DNA of 64,000 nucleotides, from NCBI RefSeq assembly GCF_020783655.1, contig NZ_JAJGQH010000001.1, positions 310,001 to 374,000 of the forward strand. The letters run 5' to 3'. Shown in pieces: positions 16,338-25,608 of the stretch. Each line of letters begins with the position of its first letter. Position 1 is the first letter of the stretch. A model generated the notes under the pieces. That model was not told where the DNA came from, searched no databases, and was given only the letters and a program-made list of their open reading frames with translations. This DNA comes from Xanthomonas melonis (GTDB lineage Bacteria; Pseudomonadota; Gammaproteobacteria; Xanthomonadales; Xanthomonadaceae). Position numbers and translations under genes: made by a program.

Positions 16338-17012
16338 TCACGACAGGTCGTGAAGCTCCTTGCCCAGCACCGGGCCCAGCGTCCAGTCGGAGAAACGGAC
16401 CGTCAATCCCTGCCGTTCCGGGGTGCAGGTCATCGGGCCGACCAGATAACGTGTGGCAGTCGGAAACGGGCACAGTCGTACCAGCGGCCAGTGCTTGCCG
16501 TCGTTGGACGCCTGCAGCCGCAGCACGCCATGTTCGAGCGTGGCGCGCAACCAGAAGTCCGACGGATCGGCCTCGTATGGGCCACTCGCCCAGTCGGACC
16601 TGCCGTCGGTAAGGACGCTGCCGAGCATCGCGCGCCCATCGCTGAATTCGATTCCCGCCTTGATCCAGCGGCGCTCATCGATGCGAATCATCAGGCCGGC
16701 CTGGTCGTAGAGCCGATCGAAGCTGCCGCGGATGCGCAACTGGCAGGTGAAGCCGGCCGTGGCCGTCATGCCAAGAAAATGCCCGCTGTCGCGCGTGAAG
16801 CCATAGTGGGTTTCGCGCCAGAAATCGCTGCCTTCGTCGGTGACGACCTCGAGCACATCGCCATCCAGGATGCGATGGATCCTCGGCTCGTTGTGCCAGC
16901 GGCCGTCTTGCCAGGCGCTACCGGGCTGCATGCCGCAGCCCGTACCCCGTTCGTCACCGCCAGTGGTCGGCCCACGCTCGGCGTCGGGCGGTTGTCCTGC
17001 AGCAGCTATCAT
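16338..17012 (-). CDS. DUF1349 (concanavalin-like fold) protein
   Basis: A 224-residue soluble protein. GAGGAG five bases upstream supports the ATG at 17012; the first 27 residues are a variable extension before MQPGSAWQDGRWHNEP. The core from W31 to the end fits DUF1349, a concanavalin A-like beta-sandwich (SDFWRETHYGFTRDSGHFLG; DQAGLMIRIDERRWIKAGIE; SDWTLGPVLGKEL). Family members include yeast Regulator of enolase protein 1-like folds; sugar binding or hydrolysis is suspected, but none has a settled role that I can apply here. It is convergent with the upstream membrane protein gene and shares its terminator. Confidence 0.8.
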   Translation of the reverse strand: MIAAAGQPPDAERGPTTGGDERGTGCGMQPGSAWQDGRWHNEPRIHRILDGDVLEVVTDEGSDFWRETHYGFTRDSGHFLGMTATAGFTCQLRIRGSFDRLYDQAGLMIRIDERRWIKAGIEFSDGRAMLGSVLTDGRSDWASGPYEADPSDFWLRATLEHGVLRLQASNDGKHWPLVRLCPFPTATRYLVGPMTCTPERQGLTVRFSDWTLGPVLGKELHDLS

Positions 17013-17336
17013 GCGTGCTCCTCGTCGAGACCTGGCCTGGTGGCGCTGTCGCCCTTATCCGAAGCGCTGCGCCGGTCTGTCCATCGGTGCCGATGGATGC
17101 GTCACGTCTCCATTATCATCGAACCCGATCAAGACGCGCGCGAAGACAGATGAACGGCAGGCTCCGGATCGGAGAGATCCCATCGAACGATGCCCTCGGC
17201 GAAGCAAAGAGCATCCATCGGTCGCAGGTGCGCAACGGCAGCAGACACGTAGGCAGCGCGGTGACGCAGCTGGCCTTGCCGTGAGGCCAGCCGATCGGTC
17301 GCAGACGTCTCGCCCGTCAGGACGCAAGGCGGCTGC
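17013..17336. other. Intergenic region
   Basis: 324 bases between divergently arranged genes. I see no conserved RNA, repeat or convincing small gene. It should contain the two divergent promoters. Confidence 0.4.
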
Positions 17337-17762
17337 TTGAACTACTTCTGGCTGTTCGCGCTCTCGCTGATCGCCGCCACCCTGCTGCCTGCGCAGTCCG
17401 AAGCGGCGCTGGTCGCCCTGGTCGCGAGCGGAGGTTCGGTCGTCGGGCTGGTGCTGGTCGCAAGCCTGGGCAACGTACTGGGGTCGTTGATCAACTGGTG
17501 GATCGGTCGTCAGGCGCTGCGCTTCCAGCAGCGGCGTTGGTTTCCCGCCTCGCCGCGTGCCTTGCAACGCGCCCAGCGGTGGTACGGCAAGTACGGCAGG
17601 TGGTCGTTGCTGCTCAGCTGGATGCCGATCGTCGGCGATCCGCTGACGTTGGCTGCCGGCGTGATTCGCGAGCCCTTGCGGGTGTTCGTGCCACTGGTGG
17701 CGGTCGCCAAGACCGGCCGCTACGCCGTGCTTGCCTGGGCAACGCTGCGCCTGACGCAGTGA
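17337..17762 (+). CDS. YqaA-family inner-membrane protein (SNARE-associated/DedA-like)
   Basis: A 141-residue membrane protein homologous in pattern to Escherichia coli YqaA: ATLLPAQSEAALVALVASG, then GNVLGSLINWWIGR, RYGRWSLLLSWMPIVGDPLT and a C-terminal helix. The length fits the family, so the TTG at 17337 is accepted as start although its ribosome site (AAGGCGG) is weak. DedA/VTT-type proteins are thought to act in lipid flipping or membrane potential homeostasis. YqaA itself is uncharacterised. Confidence 0.8.
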   Translation: MNYFWLFALSLIAATLLPAQSEAALVALVASGGSVVGLVLVASLGNVLGSLINWWIGRQALRFQQRRWFPASPRALQRAQRWYGKYGRWSLLLSWMPIVGDPLTLAAGVIREPLRVFVPLVAVAKTGRYAVLAWATLRLTQ

Positions 17763-17891
17763 GCCGGGCTGCGTGGGCGAGCCCCTGCCCGCACGACGTC
17801 TTAACGTGGCATGCCTATGCTGGCGGCGCGTGCAGCCTGCGCGCTGCGCGCTGGACGTCACTGCATTCAAGGATATTGCGAAGGAGATCGT

Positions 17892-18167
17892 ATGAAGAAG
17901 TTGCACAGCGCGGTGCTTGTCGGATGCCTGCTCGGACTGAGCCCGTCGGCATTCGCAGAGGTGGCCAATCTGACCAACAGCGCCGATGGCGCCAACCGCG
18001 ATGCCGGCATCGCCGCGGTCAAGAAAAAGCTGCAGGAGGCCTGCCAAAGCCGTCAGGGCAAGGTGGACATGGCGTCGTTCGAGGTGGTGTTCGAAAAGAC
18101 CAGCACCAATCCGGATGTGCCCAAGCCCTATTACGTGGACGCCAAGATCAAGTGCGATCTACCCTGA
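17892..18167 (+). CDS. Small periplasmic protein, function unknown
   Basis: A 91-residue protein with a strong AAGGAGATCGT ribosome site before ATG 17892 and a typical signal peptide (MKKLHSAVLVGCLLGLSPSA, cleaved after AFA). The mature 69 residues contain two Cys (AVKKKLQEACQ and AKIKCDLP) that could form a disulfide. I do not recognise a domain. A clear terminator hairpin follows at 18216, so it is probably a single-gene transcript. Confidence 0.75.
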   Translation: MKKLHSAVLVGCLLGLSPSAFAEVANLTNSADGANRDAGIAAVKKKLQEACQSRQGKVDMASFEVVFEKTSTNPDVPKPYYVDAKIKCDLP

Positions 18168-18215
18168 TCCGGCCGGTGAGACGTGGTGTTGTCCCTGTGA
18201 GCGGATCGCTCACCC

Positions 18216-18237
18216 AAGCCCCGCATTGCGGGGCTTT
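18216..18237 (+). terminator. Rho-independent terminator
   Basis: AAGCCCCGCATTGCGGGGCTT forms an 8-9 bp GC-rich stem with a tight loop, 48 bases after the small periplasmic protein gene, followed by a short T-run. Confidence 0.75.
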
Positions 18238-18414
18238 CCAGTATTGGAAAGATCACCTGTAGATCCCTTTGCGCGTGCGGCAGCGGCATCCTGCCTTGCT
18301 GCACTGCGGTGCGCAGACGCGGCCTCTTCGTGCAACAGTAGCGACTGTCGAGGTCGCTGCCCGGTCGCTTGGTGCCGACAGCGCCTGGCGATCTTCGTTC
18401 ATCCGGGACCTGCC

Positions 18415-19383
18415 ATGTCAGCCAGTTCCGTTTCTGTTGCCATGATCCAGCGCATCAGCACCCCCTCGGTGGAGGCGCACGCCCTCGCCCTGCCGGGCTG
18501 GCAGCTCCGCTACGATCAGACCAGCGACGGATGCTTCGCCGGCCATCTGGATACGCTGCAGTTCGAAGGGCTGCAGGTGATCCGCGACCGCGCCAATCGG
18601 GCCATGCGCAAGCGCGGCGAGGCCTGGCCCGGTGCCTTGGTGGTCAGCCTGCCGCTGCGTGGCAGCGACATGCGGATGTATTGCGAAGGCCACTGTCACC
18701 AGGATCCCTGCCTGCTGGTGACGCCAGACCATGGATTGCCCGAACTGCACACGCCCGCCCAGGTGGAGGTGTTGGTGCTTGCGATCGAACGGACGCTGGT
18801 GGACGACTTGCTGGAAGAACAGCGCGACCGCCGGGGGCTGCGCACCCTCACCCTGCATCGGCGGTGTCCAGCTACCCTGCAGCCATTGCTGGCGGTCAGC
18901 CAGGACCTGTTCGATACGCAGGCGCTGTCTGCAGCGATGAACACGCATGCGGTGGTTCGGCGCAGCATGCGCGACCGTCTGCTGCAGGTGGTGCTGGACT
19001 TGCTCGATCCCGCTGCAGGCGCGCCGTTGCACCCCAGCGCCAGCAAGCGGCTGGTCGACCGCGCACGCGAGTATGCGTTGGCGCATGCCGAACACGCGCC
19101 GACGATATTGGAGCTTTGCAGGCACGTCGGGGCCAGCCGTCGCAAGCTGCAGTACTGCTTCCAGAACAGCATCGGCATCACTCCGGTGGCCTACCTGCGT
19201 GCCCTGCGCCTGAACCAGGTGCGCCGGGCGCTGGCCAGCGAGGGGCCGGGCCGCACGGTGCAGGACATTGCGGCAGCCTGGGGCTTCTGGCATCCGAGCC
19301 GGTTCGCGGGCGAGTACCGGCAACTGTTCGGCCAGAGCCCCTCGCAGACGCGGCGGCAAGCGCTGGGACTGCCGCTGCGGTGA
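18415..19383 (+). CDS. AraC-family transcriptional regulator
   Basis: A 322-residue regulator. The C-terminal 110 residues carry two helix-turn-helix units (ILELCRHVGASRRKLQYCFQ and VQDIAAAWGFWHPSRFAGEY) closely resembling the EutR/OruR-like subset of AraC proteins. The N-terminal 200 residues form the effector-sensing part (VVSLPLRGSDMRMYCEGHCH). The ATG at 18415 is taken as start; the reading frame is open further upstream but that stretch overlaps the preceding gene. It is 220 bases upstream of the MFS and amidase genes on the same strand and may regulate them in response to their substrate. Confidence 0.82.
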   Translation: MSASSVSVAMIQRISTPSVEAHALALPGWQLRYDQTSDGCFAGHLDTLQFEGLQVIRDRANRAMRKRGEAWPGALVVSLPLRGSDMRMYCEGHCHQDPCLLVTPDHGLPELHTPAQVEVLVLAIERTLVDDLLEEQRDRRGLRTLTLHRRCPATLQPLLAVSQDLFDTQALSAAMNTHAVVRRSMRDRLLQVVLDLLDPAAGAPLHPSASKRLVDRAREYALAHAEHAPTILELCRHVGASRRKLQYCFQNSIGITPVAYLRALRLNQVRRALASEGPGRTVQDIAAAWGFWHPSRFAGEYRQLFGQSPSQTRRQALGLPLR

Positions 19384-19604
19384 CGCCCCGCCTCCCGCAC
19401 CGGCGACCACGCGCGGCGCGGGAAATTGCCGATTCTGGATAACGGCGCGGGACGGGTTTCGCATAGGTTGGAGCGGTCGTTCCGACGCGAGAAATCACCA
19501 ATGTCCCAGCACGGTTGTGGTTCCGCACCTTCGCTGCGTGCGCCTGCGCTGCCTCGCAGCGCCGTTTGCCGCGCGCACGGCAAGCGCCCTGCGGGCGGCC
19601 AATC

Positions 19605-20846
19605 ATGACGACCTCCAGTGCGAATTCCACCGACCGCGTCGGAAACCCGCTACGTCAGGCTGGCCGTACACAGGGGGCGGTACTGCTGCTCGGCAGCAGC
19701 CTGACCGTGGTGGGCGCGGCGATGATCGCGCCCGTGCTGCCCAAGCTGGGCGCCGAGTTCGGTCCTGTCGATCCACAGGCCAACCTGCTGGTGCCGTTGG
19801 TGATCACCGGGCCGGCGCTGGCGATCGCGGTGTTCGCACCGGTTGCCGGCGGGTTGGCCGATCGCCTTGGACGCAAGGGGCTGCTGGTGCTGGCCACGCT
19901 GGCCTATGCACTGCTCGGCGTCTTGCCGGCGTTGCTGTCTGAGCTGAGCAGCATCGTCGGGGCACGGCTGTTGTTCGGCTGTGCCGAAGCGGCGGTGATG
20001 ACCTGCTGCACCACCCTGATCGCCGATTACTGGCACGGCGAGCGCAGGCTTCGCTACATCAATCTGCAGGTGATCTGCATCGCGCTGATCGGCTCGCTGT
20101 TCTTCGTCGTCGGCGGGGTGCTGGGCGAGTACGGATGGCGCACGCCGTTCTACCTCTACCTGCTTCCGCTACTGCTGGTGCCGGCGATGCTGCGGGTGCT
20201 GTGGGAACCGGCAGCGCGCCATGCGCCGCCGGCAGCAATGGACGCGGACGCAACGGTCGACGCTTCGACCCTGGTGGTCGGCTACCTGCTGGTGTTCTTC
20301 GGCATGCTGCTCAGCTTCATCGTGCCGGTGCAGACGCCAGCGCTGCTGGTCGGTTTGGGAGTGAGTTCGAGCACGCTGATCGGCCTGTCTGCCGGACTCG
20401 GGTTGCTGACCACACTGGGCGGCTCGCTGCTGTGGCCGCTGCTGCGTCGCCTGCTCGGAATTCCTGCAACCAATGCCGCGCTGCTGGCGCTGCTCGCACT
20501 GGGGCTGTGGCTGTTGGCCGGCGCGCAGACCTATGCGCAGGTGCTGGTGGCGGTCGGCGTGCATGGCCTTGGCGCAGGCTTGCTGGTTCCCAATGCGATG
20601 ACGCCGGTCATGAACGCACTGCCGCGACGGGTGCGTGGCCGCGGCATGGGTGGATTCACCTCCAGCCTGTATCTGGGTCAATTCGCCAGCCCGCTGCTGA
20701 TCGCCGCGCTGGTGCCGGCAGGCGACGGTCTGCACGGCGCGATCCGGCTTGCTGCCGCTGCCGCGTTTGCGATCGCCGTGCTGTGGACGGTGGCGTCGCT
20801 GCGCCACCGGGCGTCTGTATTTTCCACCGATTCGCAAGCGAGGTAA
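19605..20846 (+). CDS. MFS transporter
   Basis: A 413-residue major-facilitator protein with about twelve helices. The loop 2-3 motif GGLADRLGRKGLLV and the helix-5 region are typical of drug:H+ antiporter and metabolite families. The start ATG 19605 leaves a 25-residue cytoplasmic tail before the first helix (AVLLLGSSLTVVGAAMIAPV). The stop is seven bases from the amidase start, so the two are translationally linked. This suggests import of an amide that the amidase hydrolyses, or export of a product; the substrate is not evident. Confidence 0.82.
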   Translation: MTTSSANSTDRVGNPLRQAGRTQGAVLLLGSSLTVVGAAMIAPVLPKLGAEFGPVDPQANLLVPLVITGPALAIAVFAPVAGGLADRLGRKGLLVLATLAYALLGVLPALLSELSSIVGARLLFGCAEAAVMTCCTTLIADYWHGERRLRYINLQVICIALIGSLFFVVGGVLGEYGWRTPFYLYLLPLLLVPAMLRVLWEPAARHAPPAAMDADATVDASTLVVGYLLVFFGMLLSFIVPVQTPALLVGLGVSSSTLIGLSAGLGLLTTLGGSLLWPLLRRLLGIPATNAALLALLALGLWLLAGAQTYAQVLVAVGVHGLGAGLLVPNAMTPVMNALPRRVRGRGMGGFTSSLYLGQFASPLLIAALVPAGDGLHGAIRLAAAAAFAIAVLWTVASLRHRASVFSTDSQAR

Positions 20847-20853
20847 CGGCGTG

Positions 20854-22308
20854 ATGCACGACATCGATGCACTGTTGGACAGCCACGACGGCGTGGCGTT
20901 GGCAGCGTTGGTCAGACGCGGGGAAATCCGGCCGCTGGAACTGGCCGACGCCGCGATCGCGCGCCTTGAACGCGTGGGCGCACTGAACGCGGTCGCCGAG
21001 ACGCTCTACGAGCAGGCGCGCGCCGCCGCCCGCCTGCCGGCAGCGACCCAGGGCGCGCTGGCGGGGGTGCCGACCTTGATCAAGGATCTGTTCTCGCCGC
21101 TGCGCGGAGCGCGCATGGCTAACGGCTCGCTGGCGCAGGGCGAAGCCCGCGCCGACCTGGATTGCGAAGTGGTGGCGCGACTGCGCCGCGCCGGCTGCGT
21201 GTTCCTCGGCACCACCACCTCGCCGGAGTTCGGAACCTCCTACACCACCGAGTCCACGCGCTTCGGCGCAACCGCCAACCCGTGGGACATCACGCGCAGC
21301 GCCGGCGGCTCCAGCGGCGGTGCGGCAGCGCTGGTGGCCGCGCGGGCGGTGCCGTTCGCACACGGCAACGATGGCGGCGGCTCGCTGCGGGTGCCGGCCT
21401 CGTGTTGCGGCGTGTTCGGGCTCAAACCCAGCCGTGGCCGGATGCCGTGCGGGCCGCTGATCGGTGAAGGTTGGGCGGGCATGAGCATCGATCATGCGAT
21501 CACCCGCTCGGTGCGCGACAGCGCCGCGCTGCTGGATGCCACGGCGGGGGCCGATCTCGGCGCGCCCTACGCCGCGCCGACGCAACAGGCGCCGTTCCTG
21601 GCGGCGGTCGAACGCGATCCCGGTCCGCTGCGCATTGCCTTGGTCGAACACCTGGCTCCCTGGCCGACCGGGCCACACGCATTGGCAGCCGTACGCCATT
21701 CGGCCGAGCTGTGCAGCCGTCTTGGCCATCACGTCGAGCCGGCACGGCTGCCGGTAGATCTGCCGGCTCTGCTGGATCAGCTGTTCGACATCATCGGACC
21801 GAGTACGCGCAGCTACCTGGACATGCTGGGGCAGCTACGCGGTGCGCCGATCGCCGACGCCGAACTGGAGCCGCGCACCCGTGTGATCCTGCGCGAAAAG
21901 GGCCAGGCCAGCGGTGCGCGCTATGCCGCGGCAGTCGCCGCGATCCATGCGCTGGGCCGCCGGCTGGCATCCATGCTGGTGCATTACGACCTGATCCTCA
22001 CCCCCGCCCTCACCCGCGAACCGCCGCGACTGGGATCGCTGGATGCGTTCGATGAGACCATCACCTTCGCGCAGCTGATCGAGGACTTCCACAGCTATTG
22101 CCCGTTCACCGCGTTGTTCAACGCGAGTGGTCAGCCGGCGATGTCGGTACCGCTGTACTGGAGCCCTGCCGGGCTGCCGATCGGCGCGCACTTCGCTGCG
22201 CGCTTCGGCGAGGAAACCACGCTGCTGGCCCTGGCCGCGCAGCTGGAGCGCGCGCACCCCTGGGCCGCGCGCGTTCCCGCGCTCAACGCCAATGCCGCAC
22301 GCCGTTGA
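20854..22308 (+). CDS. Amidase (amidase-signature family)
   Basis: A 484-residue enzyme with the full Ser-cisSer-Lys catalytic set: Lys in [10 protein letters not shown], the cis-Ser in [20 protein letters not shown] and the nucleophile Ser in [20 protein letters not shown]. It hydrolyses amide bonds; family relatives act on aryl- or alkyl-amides, glutamyl-tRNA or indoleacetamide. AGG from the end of the MFS gene serves as ribosome site. GTG three bases earlier is a less likely start. It is co-transcribed with a transporter and an AraC regulator, a layout typical of a catabolic unit. Confidence 0.87.
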   Translation: MHDIDALLDSHDGVALAALVRRGEIRPLELADAAIARLERVGALNAVAETLYEQARAAARLPAATQGALAGVPTLIKDLFSPLRGARMANGSLAQGEARADLDCEVVARLRRAGCVFLGTTTSPEFGTSYTTESTRFGATANPWDITRSAGGSSGGAAALVAARAVPFAHGNDGGGSLRVPASCCGVFGLKPSRGRMPCGPLIGEGWAGMSIDHAITRSVRDSAALLDATAGADLGAPYAAPTQQAPFLAAVERDPGPLRIALVEHLAPWPTGPHALAAVRHSAELCSRLGHHVEPARLPVDLPALLDQLFDIIGPSTRSYLDMLGQLRGAPIADAELEPRTRVILREKGQASGARYAAAVAAIHALGRRLASMLVHYDLILTPALTREPPRLGSLDAFDETITFAQLIEDFHSYCPFTALFNASGQPAMSVPLYWSPAGLPIGAHFAARFGEETTLLALAAQLERAHPWAARVPALNANAARR

Positions 22309-22517
22309 GCACCAAGCGCTCGGTAACCGCCTGTGCCGCGGATGCCGGCGTGGTGCCGTCGTCCCCGGGACGAACGAGCAAATGCAGGCGGCCGCACCGC
22401 AGTGAACGTCGCCCCCCCAGACAGTGCGTGAAGCAGCGCATCCAGCGGTGGGAGCGAGAGGGCCGCATTGCATGCAGCGCCCCCGCTGGGCCTTGTTTCC
22501 CTATGGGGGCGCGTGCT

Positions 22518-23843
22518 TCAGCGAGCGGACTGCGCTGCGGTCGCGGCAGCTGCCGCCTCCGGTGTCACCCGCCAGATGATGTTGGCCAGGTCGTCGGCCA
22601 CGATCAGCGCGCCGCGCGGATCCACGGTCACTCCCACCGGGCGGCCGCGGGTCTTGCCATCTTCTCCCAGGAAGCCGGAGACGAAGTCCACCGGCGCGCC
22701 AGCCGGCCGGCCGTCGCGGAACGGCACGAACACCACCTTGTAACCGACCTGCGGATTGCGGTTCCAGCTGCCGTGTTCGCCGACGAACACCCCGTCGGCG
22801 AAGGTTGCGCCCATTGCCGCCGACGAGAACGCAACGCCCAACGCCGCCACGTGCGAGCCCAGCGCATAGTCCGGCGTGATCGCCGAGGCAACCTTGGCCG
22901 GATCCTGCGGCATCACTCGCGTGTCCACATGCTTGCCCCAGTAGCTGTATGGCCACCCGTAGAACCCGCCTTCGCGTACCGAGGTCAGGTAATCGGGCAC
23001 CAGGTTCGGGCCGATCTCGTCGCGTTCGTTGACCACGGCCCATAGCGCCCCGGTTCCCGGCTGGATGGTCAAAGCAGTGGGATTGCGCAGTCCGGTGGCG
23101 TAAGCCTTGTGCGCGCCAGTGGCCGCATCCACCTGCCAGACCTGTGCGCGGTCCACTTCGGCAACCATGCCACGTTCGGTGATGTTGCTGTTGGAGCCGA
23201 TGCCGACGTACAGGTAACGGCCATCGGCACTGGCGGTGAGTGCCTTGGTCCAGTGGTGATTGATGGCCGACGGCAGATCGGTGACCTTGCTCGGCGCACC
23301 ATCGGCCTTGGTCTGGCCTTCGCGATAGGCAAAGCGCACCAGCGCATCCTGGTTGGCCACGTAGAGCGCGTTGCCGACCAAGGCGAGCCCATAAGGCGCG
23401 TTGAGCTTGTCGGCGAACACGGTTTTCAGTTCGTAGGTGCCGTCGCCGTCGGCATCACGCAGCAATGTCAGGCGATTGCCGCTCTTGACCTGGGTGGTGC
23501 CCTTGGCCTTGATGGGACCGGCGATGATGTCCTTGGGCTTGAGCTTGGGCGCCGATCCGCCGCGGCCTTCGGCGACCAGGATGTCGCCGTTGGGCAATAC
23601 CAGGGTCTGGCGTGGGATGCCCAGATCGCGGGCAATGGCGGTGATGCGGTAACCCGCCGGCACGCTCGGCGTGCGCTCGCCCCACGCCGTTGGCTCGGCG
23701 ATGGTCATGTCCGGCAGCACGCCGCGTTCGGGTGCGGGCAGCTCCGGCGTGGCACCGAGCTGATCGAGGTCCGGCGCCCTGGTGCACGCGGCAAGCGCCA
23801 CGGCCAGCGTCGACAGGCTGATCATCTGCAGATAGCGATTCAT
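22518..23843 (-). CDS. PQQ-type sorbosone dehydrogenase-like lipoprotein
   Basis: A 441-residue lipoprotein; the signal peptide ends in the lipobox LAAC (Cys19-20). The mature part is a six-bladed beta-propeller of the soluble glucose/sorbosone dehydrogenase type. Indicators are LGIPRQTLVLPNGDILVAEG, APYGLALVGNALYVANQDAL, YVGIGSNSNITERG, GLRNPTALTIQPGTGALWAV, FYGWPYSYWG and GVFVGEHGSWNRNPQVGYKV with HGSWNR. Family members use PQQ to oxidise aldoses at the periplasmic face. It overlaps the upstream DUF2231 gene by four bases, a pairing often seen in this family. Confidence 0.83.
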   Translation of the reverse strand: MNRYLQMISLSTLAVALAACTRAPDLDQLGATPELPAPERGVLPDMTIAEPTAWGERTPSVPAGYRITAIARDLGIPRQTLVLPNGDILVAEGRGGSAPKLKPKDIIAGPIKAKGTTQVKSGNRLTLLRDADGDGTYELKTVFADKLNAPYGLALVGNALYVANQDALVRFAYREGQTKADGAPSKVTDLPSAINHHWTKALTASADGRYLYVGIGSNSNITERGMVAEVDRAQVWQVDAATGAHKAYATGLRNPTALTIQPGTGALWAVVNERDEIGPNLVPDYLTSVREGGFYGWPYSYWGKHVDTRVMPQDPAKVASAITPDYALGSHVAALGVAFSSAAMGATFADGVFVGEHGSWNRNPQVGYKVVFVPFRDGRPAGAPVDFVSGFLGEDGKTRGRPVGVTVDPRGALIVADDLANIIWRVTPEAAAAATAAQSAR

Positions 23844-24253
23844 CGTGCACCCCCGACACGCAGGCCGGACAGCCCGGCCCAGGTGGCAACCAGCGCGAAC
23901 AGCGTTGCAATCGCCGACAGGGTCAGGGCCGCAGGCATGATCGCCCAGGCGTCGCGTGCGTGATGCAGGGCGTCGAAGAAACCTGCCACCCAGGTGGCGA
24001 CCAGCGCGATCAGGTAGATCACATTGCGGCTGCCGCGCGCCAGCCCGACCAGCGCACACACCAGTGCGAGCGTGGTCAGCACCATTGCGCCGACCAGCAG
24101 CCAGGAGGCGAAGTTGCTCCACTGGATCTGATAGCTGCTCCAGTAAGCGTAATCGCTTGCCAGTGCGCCGAGGAACAATGGCCACATGCCGCCGAGTACG
24201 GCGGCATGCAATGGATGAATGACCCAGACGCGGGTCGGAACGGATGCAGTCAT
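23840..24253 (-). CDS. DUF2231 membrane protein
   Basis: A 137-residue inner-membrane protein with four hydrophobic helices. The motif VIHPLHAAVLGGMWPLFLGA near the N terminus and FFDALHHARD between helices are typical of DUF2231, whose His residues may bind heme or quinone. It is immediately upstream of the sorbosone-dehydrogenase-like lipoprotein (ATGA overlap) and may pass its electrons to the membrane. That role is inferred from co-occurrence. Confidence 0.75.
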   Translation of the reverse strand: MTASVPTRVWVIHPLHAAVLGGMWPLFLGALASDYAYWSSYQIQWSNFASWLLVGAMVLTTLALVCALVGLARGSRNVIYLIALVATWVAGFFDALHHARDAWAIMPAALTLSAIATLFALVATWAGLSGLRVGGAR

Positions 24254-24776
24254 GGCGAACTCGGTACATCGATGGCGAAACACGCGGCCGATGCTGGCAG
24301 CTTGCACGTGACGGGAGTGCGGATGGCTCTGGATCACGCGAAGCCAGCGCCGGCAACCGGAAGGCAGATCGAGCGGCGACATTGCTTGGCGGCATGTCGA
24401 CATTTCATCCAGGAACGCGATCTGCAGGTTTGCCACACCGAGCAGACCGGTCATGAACACGCTTGGTGGATCGCCTCGCTCGCCTTCGAAAGACGACATG
24501 CCCACCCATATCCATCCGCCCCCGGTGATGCGCAGTTCCAGAACGGCTGACAGAACCCGTTCGCGGCTGCCAAACGGGCGCGGCCGATACCCGCAGTCGC
24601 CATGTAACACCCATACATCGCGGTCCTACACGCCGTCCGCACCAGCCCGGGACCTGCCCGCACGGTCTTGCTGACCGCTCCCAGCCGGGACGGCAGGCCC
24701 GCCGATAGACCGATCAGCCTGTCGCCGCAGCAACGGGGCCGCCCGGTGTCGCCGAGTTTCGCGGCCACTGCGTAGG
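24254..24776. other. Intergenic region
   Basis: About 520 bases with only fragmentary open frames lacking ribosome sites. I see no RNA gene or strong hairpin. It holds the promoter of the DUF2231 operon and the 3' end of the response regulator transcript. Confidence 0.4.
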
Positions 24777-25463
24777 TCACGCACAGGTGTCATCAGCCTT
24801 CGCCAGCAAACGGTATCCGACGCCATGCACGTTCTGGATCAGCCGCTCCCGGAACGGCTTGTCGACAAGATTGCGTAACTCGTAGACATGGGTATGCAGC
24901 GCCGCGGCATCGCCCCCCCGATGCGGCCAGACGCATTCGATGAGGTGCTGCTGATGCACGACGCCTGGCGAGCGCCGCATCAAGGTCTCCAGAATGCGTG
25001 CCTGGGCGCGCGTCAGCGCCACGCGTTTGCCTTCGCGGCTTGCCAGCATCGCATCGCAGTCGAAGCGCAACGGTCCTGCGATGAGTTCGCGTTGCGTGCC
25101 TACCTGCCTGGCCCGATGCAGCACCCGGACGCGGGCTTCGAGCTCCTCCAGGTCGAAAGGTTTGACCATGTAGTCGTCGGCACCTTCGGCAAATCCGCGA
25201 AGTTTTTCGTCCAAGGTGTCGCGTGCGGTGAGCATCAGCACCGGTGTGGCGCATCCGGCCTGGCGCATGCGCCGGCATAGATCCAGGCCATTGAGCCGGG
25301 GCAGGCCCAGGTCGAGCACGATGACATCGAAACGATGGCGCGTGGCATGCGCCAGTGCGGCCAGGCCGTCTGCGGCATGGTCCACCTGGTAGCCACGGTA
25401 TTCCAGGAAATCCCAGATATTGGCGGCGATGTCGGGTTGATCTTCAACAATGAGAACCTTCAT
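24777..25463 (-). CDS. OmpR/PhoB-type response regulator
   Basis: A 228-residue two-component regulator. The receiver domain (1-115) has the acidic pair in VEDQPD, the phospho-acceptor Asp in VIVLDLGLPRLNG, the Thr/Ser in MLTARD and Lys in YMVKPFDLEEL. The C-terminal winged helix ends VDKPFRERLIQNVHGVGYRL. The frame also allows MSCMKVL three codons earlier. No histidine kinase is adjacent, so it is an orphan in this window. It is divergent from the ArnC/ArnT-like glycosyltransferase pair, with about 145 bases between them, and may control those genes. Confidence 0.87.
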   Translation of the reverse strand: MKVLIVEDQPDIAANIWDFLEYRGYQVDHAADGLAALAHATRHRFDVIVLDLGLPRLNGLDLCRRMRQAGCATPVLMLTARDTLDEKLRGFAEGADDYMVKPFDLEELEARVRVLHRARQVGTQRELIAGPLRFDCDAMLASREGKRVALTRAQARILETLMRRSPGVVHQQHLIECVWPHRGGDAAALHTHVYELRNLVDKPFRERLIQNVHGVGYRLLAKADDTCA

Positions 25464-25608
25464 GCAGGACATAGGCAGAAGCGTGCAACAGGAATCCGTG
25501 TATGGGAGGCATGGCTTAACACCAGCCTGAGAGCTGGCCGAGAACTGCTTACCGGCTGTTTCGGACACTGTCGAGGTCGCCGTTTTTTCGGCTCCCTATG
25601 TACTATCA

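Noticed and set aside
25500..25530. A CTTAAC-N6-CTGAGA direct repeat considered as a PmrA-like box before the ArnC-like gene
   Set aside because: Spacing and second half-site do not match the consensus well enough.
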